From UBA1259 sp964453915 (GTDB taxonomy: Bacteria; Bacillota; Clostridia; Christensenellales; Borkfalkiaceae): DNA of 64,000 bases. The notes beneath the pieces are model-generated. The model did no database searches and was not told the DNA's origin. It saw only the letters and a list, made by a program, of their open reading frames with translations. The DNA is taken from the NCBI GenBank assembly GCA_964453915.1, contig CAYVPW010000001.1:1-64000 (forward strand). Reading direction: 5' to 3'. This document shows, one piece after another, positions 8,048 through 16,187 of the stretch (position 1 is its first letter; every line of letters starts with the position of its first letter). The position numbers were made by a program, and so were the translations under genes.

Positions 8048-9145
8048 ATGAAACTAGGAGTTGTAGGATTGCCAAACGTAGGCAAATCCACTTTATTTAA
8101 CGCTATCACTCACGCCGGCGCAGAATGTGCAAACTATCCTTTTTGCACCATAGAACCTAATGTAGGCGTTGTAGCCGTTCCCGACAACCGTTTGCAAGTT
8201 TTAGGCAAAATGTACGACACTAAAAAGATAACCCCCGCCGTTGTGGAATTCGTAGACATAGCGGGTCTTGTAAAAGGTGCAAGTAAAGGCGAAGGTTTGG
8301 GAAACAAATTTTTGGCAAACATAAGAGAAACGGATGCAATCGTTCACGTTGTCAGATGTTTTGAAGACGAAAACGTAACCCACGTGGAAAATTCCGTAGA
8401 TCCGCTTCGCGATATAGAAACAATAAACCTAGAACTTATTTTCGCCGATATGGATTCCGTTAAAAAGAGATTAGACAAGTCGCTTAACATGATAAAAACG
8501 GGAGACAAAAAATATAAGATAGAATCCGAATTTTTACAAAGACTTTACGACCATTTAGAAAAAGGACTTTGTGCTAGAACGTTAGAAGTTTCAGAAGAAG
8601 AAAAAGAATACCTAAAAGATTTGTTTTTAATCACTTCTAAACCCGTAATATACACTGCCAACATAGGCGAAAAAGACATGGGAAAGGACGAAAATGAATT
8701 GCCGTTGGTTAAAAAAGTGATAGATTTTGCAAAGTCTGAAAACGCAGAACATTTAACCATTTGTGCTAAAACGGAAGAAGAACTCTCTTCTCTTCCTGAA
8801 GACGAGCAACAAATGTTTTTAGAAGAACTCGGGCTAAAAGAAAGCGGACTTGACAGGCTTATAAAAACCTCTTACAAACTTTTAGGGCTTATAAGTTATT
8901 TAACGGCAGGCGAAAAAGAAGTTCGCGCTTGGACAATAGAAAACGGCACGAAAGCGCCTCAGGCTGCCGGCAAAATCCACAGTGATTTTGAAAAAGGCTT
9001 TATCCGTGCGGAAATAGTAGATTACGGCGTGCTTGTTGAATTAGGCAGTTTTAACGCCGCAAAAGAACACGGAAAGGTCCGTTCCGAAGGCAAAGATTAC
9101 GTTATAAAAGACGGAGACGTGGTTTTATTCAGATTTAATGTTTAA
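8048..9145 (+). CDS. ychF: Redox-regulated ATPase YchF (Obg family)
   Basis: A universally conserved Obg-family P-loop NTPase of 365 residues that in characterised cases prefers ATP and binds ribosomes. The P-loop GLPNVGKST is at residues 7-15, switch II is around VDIAGLVKGASKGEG, and NLELIFADMD is a family signature. The C-terminal TGS-like domain includes FIRAEIVDYG. Length is normal. It has its own promoter and ends in a strong hairpin, so it is a single-gene unit divergent from argS. Confidence 0.96.
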   Translation: MKLGVVGLPNVGKSTLFNAITHAGAECANYPFCTIEPNVGVVAVPDNRLQVLGKMYDTKKITPAVVEFVDIAGLVKGASKGEGLGNKFLANIRETDAIVHVVRCFEDENVTHVENSVDPLRDIETINLELIFADMDSVKKRLDKSLNMIKTGDKKYKIESEFLQRLYDHLEKGLCARTLEVSEEEKEYLKDLFLITSKPVIYTANIGEKDMGKDENELPLVKKVIDFAKSENAEHLTICAKTEEELSSLPEDEQQMFLEELGLKESGLDRLIKTSYKLLGLISYLTAGEKEVRAWTIENGTKAPQAAGKIHSDFEKGFIRAEIVDYGVLVELGSFNAAKEHGKVRSEGKDYVIKDGDVVLFRFNV

Positions 9146-9163
9146 ACGGTTTTATTACCTATT

Positions 9164-9196
9164 AAAGCGGGGCAAAACGCCCCGCTTTATTTTTTC
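9164..9196 (+). terminator. Terminator of ychF
   Basis: AAAGCGGGGC (9164-9173) pairs with the complementary arm 9179-9188 across a five-base loop and is followed by a T-run (9190-9196). Confidence 0.9.
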
Positions 9197-9320
9197 TTTT
9201 CGGTTAAAAAAACGATACTTTCCGTTAAAAAAATTATATACCTTATTTAATGCAAAAATTATAATAAAAACGCAAACTGAAATTCGGTTTAAAAAGTTTT
9301 TAAGGTATAAGGATTTTATT

Positions 9321-10502
9321 ATGTTAAGCGAAAAATTGTTAAAAGAAGGAAACGGCGTTTTAAGATTAAAGCCAACGTGGGTACCGAGAGCGTTTTGTCG
9401 CCCCGGCAAAAGAATAAAACCCCATCCGGACGATTACTATATTTTAGGTTTAGAAAGGGGCGGTATAGACGAAAGGTGGTTTTCTTCTACCACTTGGGCA
9501 GAAAACGGTCCCGATACGCCAAAAGACGAAGGGCTTTCTTATGTCGTTTCAAAAGACGGAAAAGAGCAAATGTTATTAAAGGACGTTATAGAAGAACTTA
9601 AAGACCAGATAGTAGGCAAAAGTATTTGGAACAAATATAAAAAGTGGCCTATGTTTTCTAAATATTTCGATAATCAAGGGCCTCTCCCCCACCACGTTCA
9701 CCACAGAGACGAACACGCCGCAAGAGTCGGTGCTAAAGGAAAACCGGAAATGTACTTTTTTCCTTCTCAACTGAACAATCACGGCGGAGAATTTCCGTTT
9801 ACCTTCTTCGGGTTTAATCCGGATTGCAAAAAAGAAGAAATCAAAAAGTGCTTAAAAAACTTTAATAAGGGCGACAATAAAATTTTAGATTATTCTAGGG
9901 CGTATAAAATAACCTTAGATACCGGTTGGGACGTTCCCCCCGGAGTTTTGCACGCACCCGCAAGTTTATGCACTTACGAACCGCAGTTCGCTTCCGACGT
10001 GTACGCAATGTATCAATCCGTTTTATACGGCGGGCATTGCGTAAGCGAAGACCTTTTATGGAAAAATTGTCCAAAAGAAGAAAAAGGCAATTTCGATTAT
10101 CTTATGGAAGTAATAGACTGGGAAGCAAACGTTGATCCAAACTTTAAGAAAAACAGATTTATGCCGCCGATAATCGCAAGGGAAAACGAAAAATTCAAAG
10201 AGGAATGGATTTGCTATAAATCTAAACTTGTAAGCGCAAAACGCTTAACCGTTTATCCAAAACAAACTGTAGTAATAAAGGACAGCGCCCCATACGGATT
10301 TATTCTTATAGAAGGACACGGAGAGTTTGGAGAGTGGCAAATTGAAACGCCAACTTTGATAAGATACGGAGAACTTACCAACGACGAATTTTTTATCACG
10401 GAAAACGCCGCAAAACGCGGCATTACCGTGACCAACGAAAGTAGCACGGAAAATTTAGTTATGTTAAAACATTTTGCAGAAAATCCCGATTTGAACTTTT
10501 AA
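9321..10502 (+). CDS. Cupin-fold protein resembling phosphomannose isomerase
   Basis: A 393-residue protein from the ATG at 9321, chosen because AAGGA (9309-9313) sits 7 bases upstream and because an open extension upstream would overlap the ychF terminator. The HHVHHRDEH segment and a later VPPGVLHAPAS segment look like the metal-binding His/Glu positions of the cupin core of class I mannose-6-phosphate isomerase-like proteins. The second half has a weaker cupin-like pattern. The substrate is unknown; a sugar isomerase or a sugar-sensing protein is possible. It is convergent with an AraC regulator and is separated from it by a shared terminator. Confidence 0.6.
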   Translation: MLSEKLLKEGNGVLRLKPTWVPRAFCRPGKRIKPHPDDYYILGLERGGIDERWFSSTTWAENGPDTPKDEGLSYVVSKDGKEQMLLKDVIEELKDQIVGKSIWNKYKKWPMFSKYFDNQGPLPHHVHHRDEHAARVGAKGKPEMYFFPSQLNNHGGEFPFTFFGFNPDCKKEEIKKCLKNFNKGDNKILDYSRAYKITLDTGWDVPPGVLHAPASLCTYEPQFASDVYAMYQSVLYGGHCVSEDLLWKNCPKEEKGNFDYLMEVIDWEANVDPNFKKNRFMPPIIARENEKFKEEWICYKSKLVSAKRLTVYPKQTVVIKDSAPYGFILIEGHGEFGEWQIETPTLIRYGELTNDEFFITENAAKRGITVTNESSTENLVMLKHFAENPDLNF

Positions 10503-10512
10503 ATATTATAAA

Positions 10513-10546
10513 AATCCCCGAAAATTTTTTCGGGGATTAGTTTTTT
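10513..10546 (+). terminator. Terminator of the cupin gene
   Basis: AATCCCCGAAAA pairs with TTTTCGGGGATT (ending 10539) and is followed by six T (10541-10546). It separates the plus-strand cupin gene from the minus-strand AraC gene. Confidence 0.85.
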
Positions 10547-10559
10547 AAAATGCTTGATT

Positions 10560-11399
10560 CTACGATTTCCTTTTTAAATTAACATAGTTTTTTCTCCACG
10601 CAGCGGGAGTAATTTTAAAAAGTTTTTTAAATGCATTGATATAATTGCTTTGAGAACAAAAACCACATTCCATAGCAATTTCCACCATCGCTTTATTTTT
10701 ATCCATAAGCATAACGGAAGACGCCCTTAACCGCTCGTCTAAAACATACCTTGCAAGCGTTATACCTAAATATTTTTTAAACTCTCTGCACACAAAGCCG
10801 TGACTGTAATTAGTAGATTTTACTATTTCGCTTATGTCTTTTGTCATAAATTCCGGTTTGGATAAATTTGCAAGCAGGCTTAAAAGCCAGTCCGGATAAT
10901 TATCTAAAGAAGAAATTTGTTTTTCTACGTACAATCCCAAATAATAAGCAACCAATGTTGTGTGAATGGCTTTTAACTTATCTTTGGGCACGTCTTCGCG
11001 AGAAAAAATATTCCAACGTTTTTCAAGTCTTTCGCTTGACTCGTGCCCGAACGGCACAATCACGGGGTCTGTTGAATAAATCAGTTTTTCGTATAACCCG
11101 CCGTCTATCGCCCCGCAAATTTCCTTCATTTTTTCGTCTTCAACAAAAATATTTCTTTGCTTGATAAAACGTTCCGGATTATAGCACAAGAAATAGTGCA
11201 CGTCCCCCGGCTTCATTATCAAAAAACTGTCGTTAGACACAACTATCTTTTTTTCATTTACATACTGAACCAAGTCTTCCCTAAACACGGGATAAACTAT
11301 TTCCCAAAACGTATGCACATGCGGAATAGGATTAAGATGCTCTATCGTGTTTGCAAAAGGAAAATCTTTAATAGTATTTTCGTCGTATTTTACAGCCAT
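10560..11399 (-). CDS. AraC-family transcriptional regulator with cupin-like sensor domain
   Basis: A 279-residue regulator. The N-terminal half has the IPHVHTFWEIVYP and MKPGDVHYF pattern of an AraC effector-binding cupin. The C-terminal half holds the tandem helix-turn-helix, ending with the AMECGFCSQSNYINAFKKLFKITPAA-type signature typical of AraC/XylS proteins. The ligand is unknown. It starts 6 bases after the parC stop with no clear ribosome binding site, so coupling to parC is likely. The convergent cupin/isomerase-like gene may be a target, but no operator was found. Confidence 0.85.
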   Translation of the reverse strand: MAVKYDENTIKDFPFANTIEHLNPIPHVHTFWEIVYPVFREDLVQYVNEKKIVVSNDSFLIMKPGDVHYFLCYNPERFIKQRNIFVEDEKMKEICGAIDGGLYEKLIYSTDPVIVPFGHESSERLEKRWNIFSREDVPKDKLKAIHTTLVAYYLGLYVEKQISSLDNYPDWLLSLLANLSKPEFMTKDISEIVKSTNYSHGFVCREFKKYLGITLARYVLDERLRASSVMLMDKNKAMVEIAMECGFCSQSNYINAFKKLFKITPAAWRKNYVNLKRKS

Positions 11400-11405
11400 A
11401 TTTTT

Positions 11406-13820
11406 TTACAACTTAAACGCCTGCTCCGGCTTGCGTTTTTTATTTTCGTTTTTAAGGGTTTTGCCTTTATTAGTTCTACCGTCAACGTAAAGGTCTTCCG
11501 TGTTTACGCTAAACGCAACTCCGAAATTATCTATAACTGCTATATCGAAAGGCTCTTTAACGTAAGATGCAAACACTACTCTTTCTCCGCTTGCAAGGTT
11601 TGCTATTTTTACGCCCTTTCTATATCTCGCCATAGGCTCTATATCGGAAACTATTACCCTTTTATAATAGCTACCGTCCGTAATTATAACAAATTCTCCT
11701 TCTTCGTCTACTTGAGAAACAAAAACAATTTCGTCCTTATCGTTTAGCTTTATTCCTTTCACGCCGCCCGCAACCCTACCTTGTGCGGGTATATCGTCTT
11801 TGATAGCATTTAGCGCTAAACCGTCTTTCGTAATATAAGCAAGAGTCGTTTCTGGCTTGTCGTTTTCAACGCCGATAAGCTCGTCTTTATCTTTTAGTTT
11901 TATCGCTTGATAATACGGTTTTTGGATATTATATTCTTTCCATTCCGTCTTTTTTATCAACCCGTCTTTTGTAAAGAATAACAAATACCCTTCGGGAAGT
12001 TTATCTTCATATACTGGGAAGAACGCAACCGGATATTCGTTTCTTGCGGCGTCCTTAAACACGTCCGTAAACTTTAATCCTTTATCTCTATACCTACATT
12101 CTTGTGCAACCTCTAAGTCTACCTTACAGCAATTACCAAGGTTAGTAAAGCACAAAAGAGTTTGGTCGCTTTTTGCAAACGCTTTTACAACAATAAAGTC
12201 TTCCGCAGCACTAGATTCTTTTACGGATTTATCACTTGCGTTATAATTTTTTTGCGTCATCTTTTTAAACGCGCCGCCTTTAGTAAACGCCACAACCAAA
12301 TCGTCTACCTGCTTTAATTCTTTTTCTACGCTTTTTAAATCTATTTCCGCTCCGCCTTCTATAATGCCCGTTCTTCTTTCTTCTCCGTACTTTTTCTTTA
12401 TGGAAAGAAGTTCGGTTTTTACTACTTCCATTTGTTTTGCTTTGCTTGCAATTATTGCGGAAAGTTCCTCTATCTTCTTTTTTAACTCTCTAAGTTCTTC
12501 TTCTAACTTAGTCACTTCTAGCTTAGTAAGTCTTGCAAGCCTTAAATCCAAAATTGCGGTTGCTTGCGCTTCCGATAAATCGAAACGTTTACGGAGTTTT
12601 GCACGCGCGTCTTGCGTGTTGTCCGCTCCTTTTATTATCCTTATTACTTCGTCTATATTTTTAACGGCAACTATAAGCCCTTCTAAAATATGCGCGCGCT
12701 CTTTCGCCCTTTCAAGTTCGTATTTAGAGCGCCTTAACACTACTTCTCTTTGATAGTTTACGTAATATCCGATAATATCCAAAAGCCCTAGTTGACGGGG
12801 CTTTCCGTCCGCTATGGCAACCATATTTATTCCGAATGAAGTTTCTAAATCGGTGTTTTTATATAAGTACGCCAAAATCTTTTTAGCGTCTGTTTCTTTC
12901 TTTAGTTTTATAACGGCACGCATACCGTTTCTGTCGGATTCGTCTACAACGTCCGCAATTCCGCCCAAAATATCTTTTTTATCTTCTTTCATCTCCGAAA
13001 TCTTTTTTAAGAGTTCGGCTTTATTAACCTGGTAAGGAAGTTCGCTTATAATTAAGTTTTGTTTTTCTCCTTCCTTTTCTATATTTACTCTCGCGCGGAT
13101 TTTTATTTTGCCTTTACCCGTTTTATACGCTTCTACAAGCTCTTCTCCGGCAATTAAATATCCGCCCGTAGGAAAGTCCGGCGCCTTTATATACTTCATC
13201 ATTTCTTTAAGTGAAATTTTCGGATTGTCTATATAAGCAACCGTTCCGTTTATTACTTCCGTTAAATTGTGCGTGGGAATTTTAGACGCAATACCAACCG
13301 CAATCCCTTGCGACCCGTTTACCAACAAGTTAGGAAAACGACCGGGAAGCGTTTCGGGTTCCGTTTCGGTATCGTCGAAGTTAAGATTGAATTTTACGGT
13401 ATCTTTTTCTATATCTTTAAGAAGTTCTAAAGAAAGTTCTTGCAATCTTGCTTCCGTATACCTGTACGCAGCGGCAGAGTCCCCGTCTACCGTACCGAAG
13501 TTTCCGTGCCCGTCCACAAGCGGCATACGCATATTAAAATCTTGCGCCATATGAACAAGCGCACCGTAAACGGAACTGTCCCCGTGCGGATGGTATTTAC
13601 CTAAAACTTCACCGACTATTTTAGCACACTTTCTGTGCTGTTTATCCGGCGTAAGCCCCATACCGTACATTGCGTAAAGTATTCTTCTTTGAACGGGCTT
13701 TAATCCGTCTTCTACTCTCGGAAGCGCTCTGTCTAAAATTACGTCTTCCGCATAAGATATCATAGACGACTTAAAAACTTCGTCTAAAGAATTTATAATC
13801 AAACCTTTTTCGTTTTCCAT
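11406..13820 (-). CDS. parC: DNA topoisomerase IV subunit A (ParC; GyrA-family)
   Basis: An 804-residue breakage-reunion subunit of a type IIA topoisomerase. The N-terminus reads VILDRALPRVEDGLKPVQRR, closer to ParC than to GyrA (VIVSRALPDVRDGLKPVHRR), and the C-terminal beta-pinwheel has a GRVAGGVKG variant instead of the canonical GyrA box. The catalytic Tyr is residue 121 in AYRYTEARL. In the quinolone pocket (HGDSSVYG, from about residue 78) the position equivalent to Asp87 of E. coli GyrA is Gly86. It follows parE by 22 bases, with AAGGA before the ATG. A gyrase assignment is not fully excluded. Confidence 0.85.
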   Translation of the reverse strand: MENEKGLIINSLDEVFKSSMISYAEDVILDRALPRVEDGLKPVQRRILYAMYGMGLTPDKQHRKCAKIVGEVLGKYHPHGDSSVYGALVHMAQDFNMRMPLVDGHGNFGTVDGDSAAAYRYTEARLQELSLELLKDIEKDTVKFNLNFDDTETEPETLPGRFPNLLVNGSQGIAVGIASKIPTHNLTEVINGTVAYIDNPKISLKEMMKYIKAPDFPTGGYLIAGEELVEAYKTGKGKIKIRARVNIEKEGEKQNLIISELPYQVNKAELLKKISEMKEDKKDILGGIADVVDESDRNGMRAVIKLKKETDAKKILAYLYKNTDLETSFGINMVAIADGKPRQLGLLDIIGYYVNYQREVVLRRSKYELERAKERAHILEGLIVAVKNIDEVIRIIKGADNTQDARAKLRKRFDLSEAQATAILDLRLARLTKLEVTKLEEELRELKKKIEELSAIIASKAKQMEVVKTELLSIKKKYGEERRTGIIEGGAEIDLKSVEKELKQVDDLVVAFTKGGAFKKMTQKNYNASDKSVKESSAAEDFIVVKAFAKSDQTLLCFTNLGNCCKVDLEVAQECRYRDKGLKFTDVFKDAARNEYPVAFFPVYEDKLPEGYLLFFTKDGLIKKTEWKEYNIQKPYYQAIKLKDKDELIGVENDKPETTLAYITKDGLALNAIKDDIPAQGRVAGGVKGIKLNDKDEIVFVSQVDEEGEFVIITDGSYYKRVIVSDIEPMARYRKGVKIANLASGERVVFASYVKEPFDIAVIDNFGVAFSVNTEDLYVDGRTNKGKTLKNENKKRKPEQAFKL

Positions 13821-13842
13821 ACTCTTTTCCTTTTACTGCAAT

Positions 13843-15795
13843 TTAGGAGCGTTTCATTTCTTTAAAACTGTCTTCTTTACTAAAATTTGCGTGCGTGAAT
13901 ATATACTCTCTTCTTCCGCTTACTTCGTCGCCCATCAATAAAGTGATAAGCCTGTCCGCTTCGGCAGCGTCTTCTACCGTCACTTGCATAAGCGCACGCC
14001 TTTTAGGATCCATGGTAGTTTCCCATAATTGAGAGGGGTCCATTTCGCCCAAGCCCTTGTATCTTTGTATTTGGTATCCCCTACCCACTTTGTTTATCTT
14101 TTCTCTTAATTCTTTATCGTCGTATGCGTATTCTTCCACGTTGCCTTTATATACTTTATAAAGCGGAGGCATACCTATATAAACGTGACCGGAAGTTATA
14201 AGCTCTCTCATATACCTAAAAAAGAAAGTTAAAAGCAATATTCTTATGTGTCCGCCGTCAACGTCCGCATCGCTTAAAATTATAACTTTATGGTACCTTA
14301 AACTGTCTAAGTCGAATTCGTTTCCTATACCCGTACCTAGTGCGGAAATCATAGTTCTTATCTCTTCGTTTTGCAAAACTTGGTCAAGTTTTTTCTTTTC
14401 TACGTTAAGAATTTTCCCCCTAAGCGGCAATATGGCTTGAAACTGCCTTGCTCTGGCTTGTTTAGCACTGCCGCCGGCAGAATCTCCTTCTACGATAAAA
14501 AGTTCGTTGAGTTCGGGTTTTCTACCGGAACAAGCGGCAAGTTTACCCACTAGGTTTTGAGCCTCTATGCTTTTGCTTGCACGTGCTATTTCTTTTGCCT
14601 TTTTAGCGGCAAGCCTTACCTTTGCAGCCCCCATTGCCTTTTCTATTATCGTATCGAAAACTTTTTGCAACTTTTTGTTTTTCATCAACGCATCAAGTTC
14701 GTTAACGGTCACGTACTCAACGGCGGGGCGTGCTTCGGGATTGCCTAGTTTCGTTTTTGTTTGACCTTCAAACTGCACGTTTTGCATCTTTACGGATATA
14801 ATCGCCGTAAGACCTTCTTTAAAATCTTCTCCAAGCAAATTATCGTCCTTGTCTTTTAACAAGTTTCTACCCCTAGCGTAATCGTTAAGCACTCTGGTAA
14901 GCCCTGATCTAAATCCCGTTTCGTGCATACCGCCTTCGCCGGTAGGTATATTGTTTACGTAAGAATAAAGGGAGTCTACGTATGCGTCCGTATACTGAAT
15001 TGCAAACTCAACCAAAATATTGTCTTTTACGGCGGTTGCATACACGGGCTCTCCGTATAGCACCGTTTTGCCTTCGTTTAGGTATTTTACAAAATCAACT
15101 ATTCCGCCGTCATACTTATAAGTAAAATATTTTTCGGTTCTTTGATCTTGAAAATTTATCTCTAACCCTTTATTTAAAAAGGCAAGTTCCTTTAATCTCT
15201 TTGCAATGGTTTCCGTGTTCCAAATTACCGTTTCAAAAACCCTTGCGTCCGGCATAAACTGAACGAACGTTCCCTTCTTTTTTGTCTTTTCCTTAGTATT
15301 TTTTAGCGGTGCTACGGGAACGCCGGACTTTATTTTGCCCGTTTCTTTATCAAGATAACTTCTAAATTCCATCTCGTAAACAGTGTCCTTAAACACTTTT
15401 ACTTTTAGCCATTCTGAAAGAGCGTTCGTCACGGAAGCGCCTACCCCGTGAAGTCCGCCGGAATAATTATAATTATCAGAACCGAATTTACCGCCTGCGT
15501 GTAGTTTTGTAAACACTACTTGCACGCCGGAAACACCTGCCTTAGAGTGAATGTCGGTAGGGATACCCCTGCCGTTATCTTCCACGGAAGCGCTGCCGTC
15601 TTTATACAAAACTATATCTATTTTGTTCGCATAGCCGTTTGCCGCTTCGTCCACCGCATTATCGACAATTTCCCACAGTATATGGTGAAGCCCCCTTTCG
15701 CTGGTGGTGCCGATATACATACCGGGGCGTGTTCTTACTGCATCTAAGCCTTCTAATATTTTAATGTCTTCCGCTTTATAACTGTTTTTTGCCAT
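13843..15795 (-). CDS. parE: DNA topoisomerase IV subunit B (ParE; GyrB-family)
   Basis: The 650-residue ATPase and Toprim subunit of a type IIA topoisomerase. The GHKL ATPase is shown by EIVDNAVDEA, VEDNGRGIPTD and the SGGLHGVGAS lid; the transducer lies around residues 230-390; the Toprim domain contains IVEGDSAGGSA and the metal-binding SDADVDG. The C-terminus has the conserved QRYKGLGEMDPSQLW block. GyrB and ParE are hard to separate from sequence; the ParC-like partner favours ParE. AAGGAT precedes the ATG, and a promoter lies at 15840-15868. It is the first gene of parE-parC-araC. Confidence 0.85.
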   Translation of the reverse strand: MAKNSYKAEDIKILEGLDAVRTRPGMYIGTTSERGLHHILWEIVDNAVDEAANGYANKIDIVLYKDGSASVEDNGRGIPTDIHSKAGVSGVQVVFTKLHAGGKFGSDNYNYSGGLHGVGASVTNALSEWLKVKVFKDTVYEMEFRSYLDKETGKIKSGVPVAPLKNTKEKTKKKGTFVQFMPDARVFETVIWNTETIAKRLKELAFLNKGLEINFQDQRTEKYFTYKYDGGIVDFVKYLNEGKTVLYGEPVYATAVKDNILVEFAIQYTDAYVDSLYSYVNNIPTGEGGMHETGFRSGLTRVLNDYARGRNLLKDKDDNLLGEDFKEGLTAIISVKMQNVQFEGQTKTKLGNPEARPAVEYVTVNELDALMKNKKLQKVFDTIIEKAMGAAKVRLAAKKAKEIARASKSIEAQNLVGKLAACSGRKPELNELFIVEGDSAGGSAKQARARQFQAILPLRGKILNVEKKKLDQVLQNEEIRTMISALGTGIGNEFDLDSLRYHKVIILSDADVDGGHIRILLLTFFFRYMRELITSGHVYIGMPPLYKVYKGNVEEYAYDDKELREKINKVGRGYQIQRYKGLGEMDPSQLWETTMDPKRRALMQVTVEDAAEADRLITLLMGDEVSGRREYIFTHANFSKEDSFKEMKRS

Positions 15796-15839
15796 TTTTT
15801 ATCCTTATAAATAAAATCTTGTGGTTTTATATCCGTATT

Positions 15840-15868
15840 ATTCTACCATATATTGTGTTTCTTTTCAA
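15840..15868 (-). promoter_or_regulatory. Sigma-A promoter of parE-parC
   Basis: On the minus strand TTGAAA (15868-15863) and TAGAAT (15845-15840) are separated by 17 bases, about 45 bases upstream of the parE ATG. Confidence 0.65.
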
Positions 15869-15920
15869 GGATTTTTGCATTTTTTTGACTAAAAACGCCA
15901 TACCGTTATTTTTTTAAAAT

Positions 15921-15955
15921 AAAAAAGACGCTCTTTATTTTTATTTTAGAGCGCC
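15921..15955 (-). terminator. Terminator of copA
   Basis: On the minus strand GGCGCTCT (15955-15948) pairs with AGAGCGTC (15934-15927) and is followed by a T-run (from 15926). It insulates copA from parE. Confidence 0.8.
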
Positions 15956-15980
15956 TTGTTATATCATTTTTTGCTATCTT

Positions 15981-16187
15981 TTACTTTAAGGTTTTAACAA
16001 ATTTATAGCCCGCTTCTTCTATAACCGTTTTTATAACGTCTTCCGAAACGGGTGCTACGGTAAACAATTCCGCAGTTTTCTTTTTTAAGTTGATTTCCAC
16101 ATTTTCAACCCCTTCTAAACCTTCTAAAACCTGTTTTACCTTTCCTGCACAGTGATTACACATCATTCCTTCGATTTTAACTTTCAT
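15981..16187 (-). CDS. Nested CopZ-like copper chaperone, in frame within copA
   Basis: Inside the copA frame an ATG at 16187-16185 opens a 68-residue reading frame that begins MKVKIEGMMCNHCAG and is a complete HMA domain, the usual size of free CopZ. AAGGAG (16202-16197) lies 9 bases upstream, as strong as any start signal in this window. It is preceded by a Lys-rich linker that looks like untranslated leader now read through. Two readings are possible: a recent copA-copZ fusion that kept its old start signal, or a gene that makes both a fused and a free chaperone. E. coli copA is known to release a CopZ-like product by frameshifting, so dual output has precedent. Confidence 0.5.
   Translation of the reverse strand: MKVKIEGMMCNHCAGKVKQVLEGLEGVENVEINLKKKTAELFTVAPVSEDVIKTVIEEAGYKFVKTLK

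Noticed and set aside
9138..9320. Upstream extension of the cupin frame
   Set aside because: It runs through the ychF terminator hairpin, and a good ribosome binding site marks ATG 9321.
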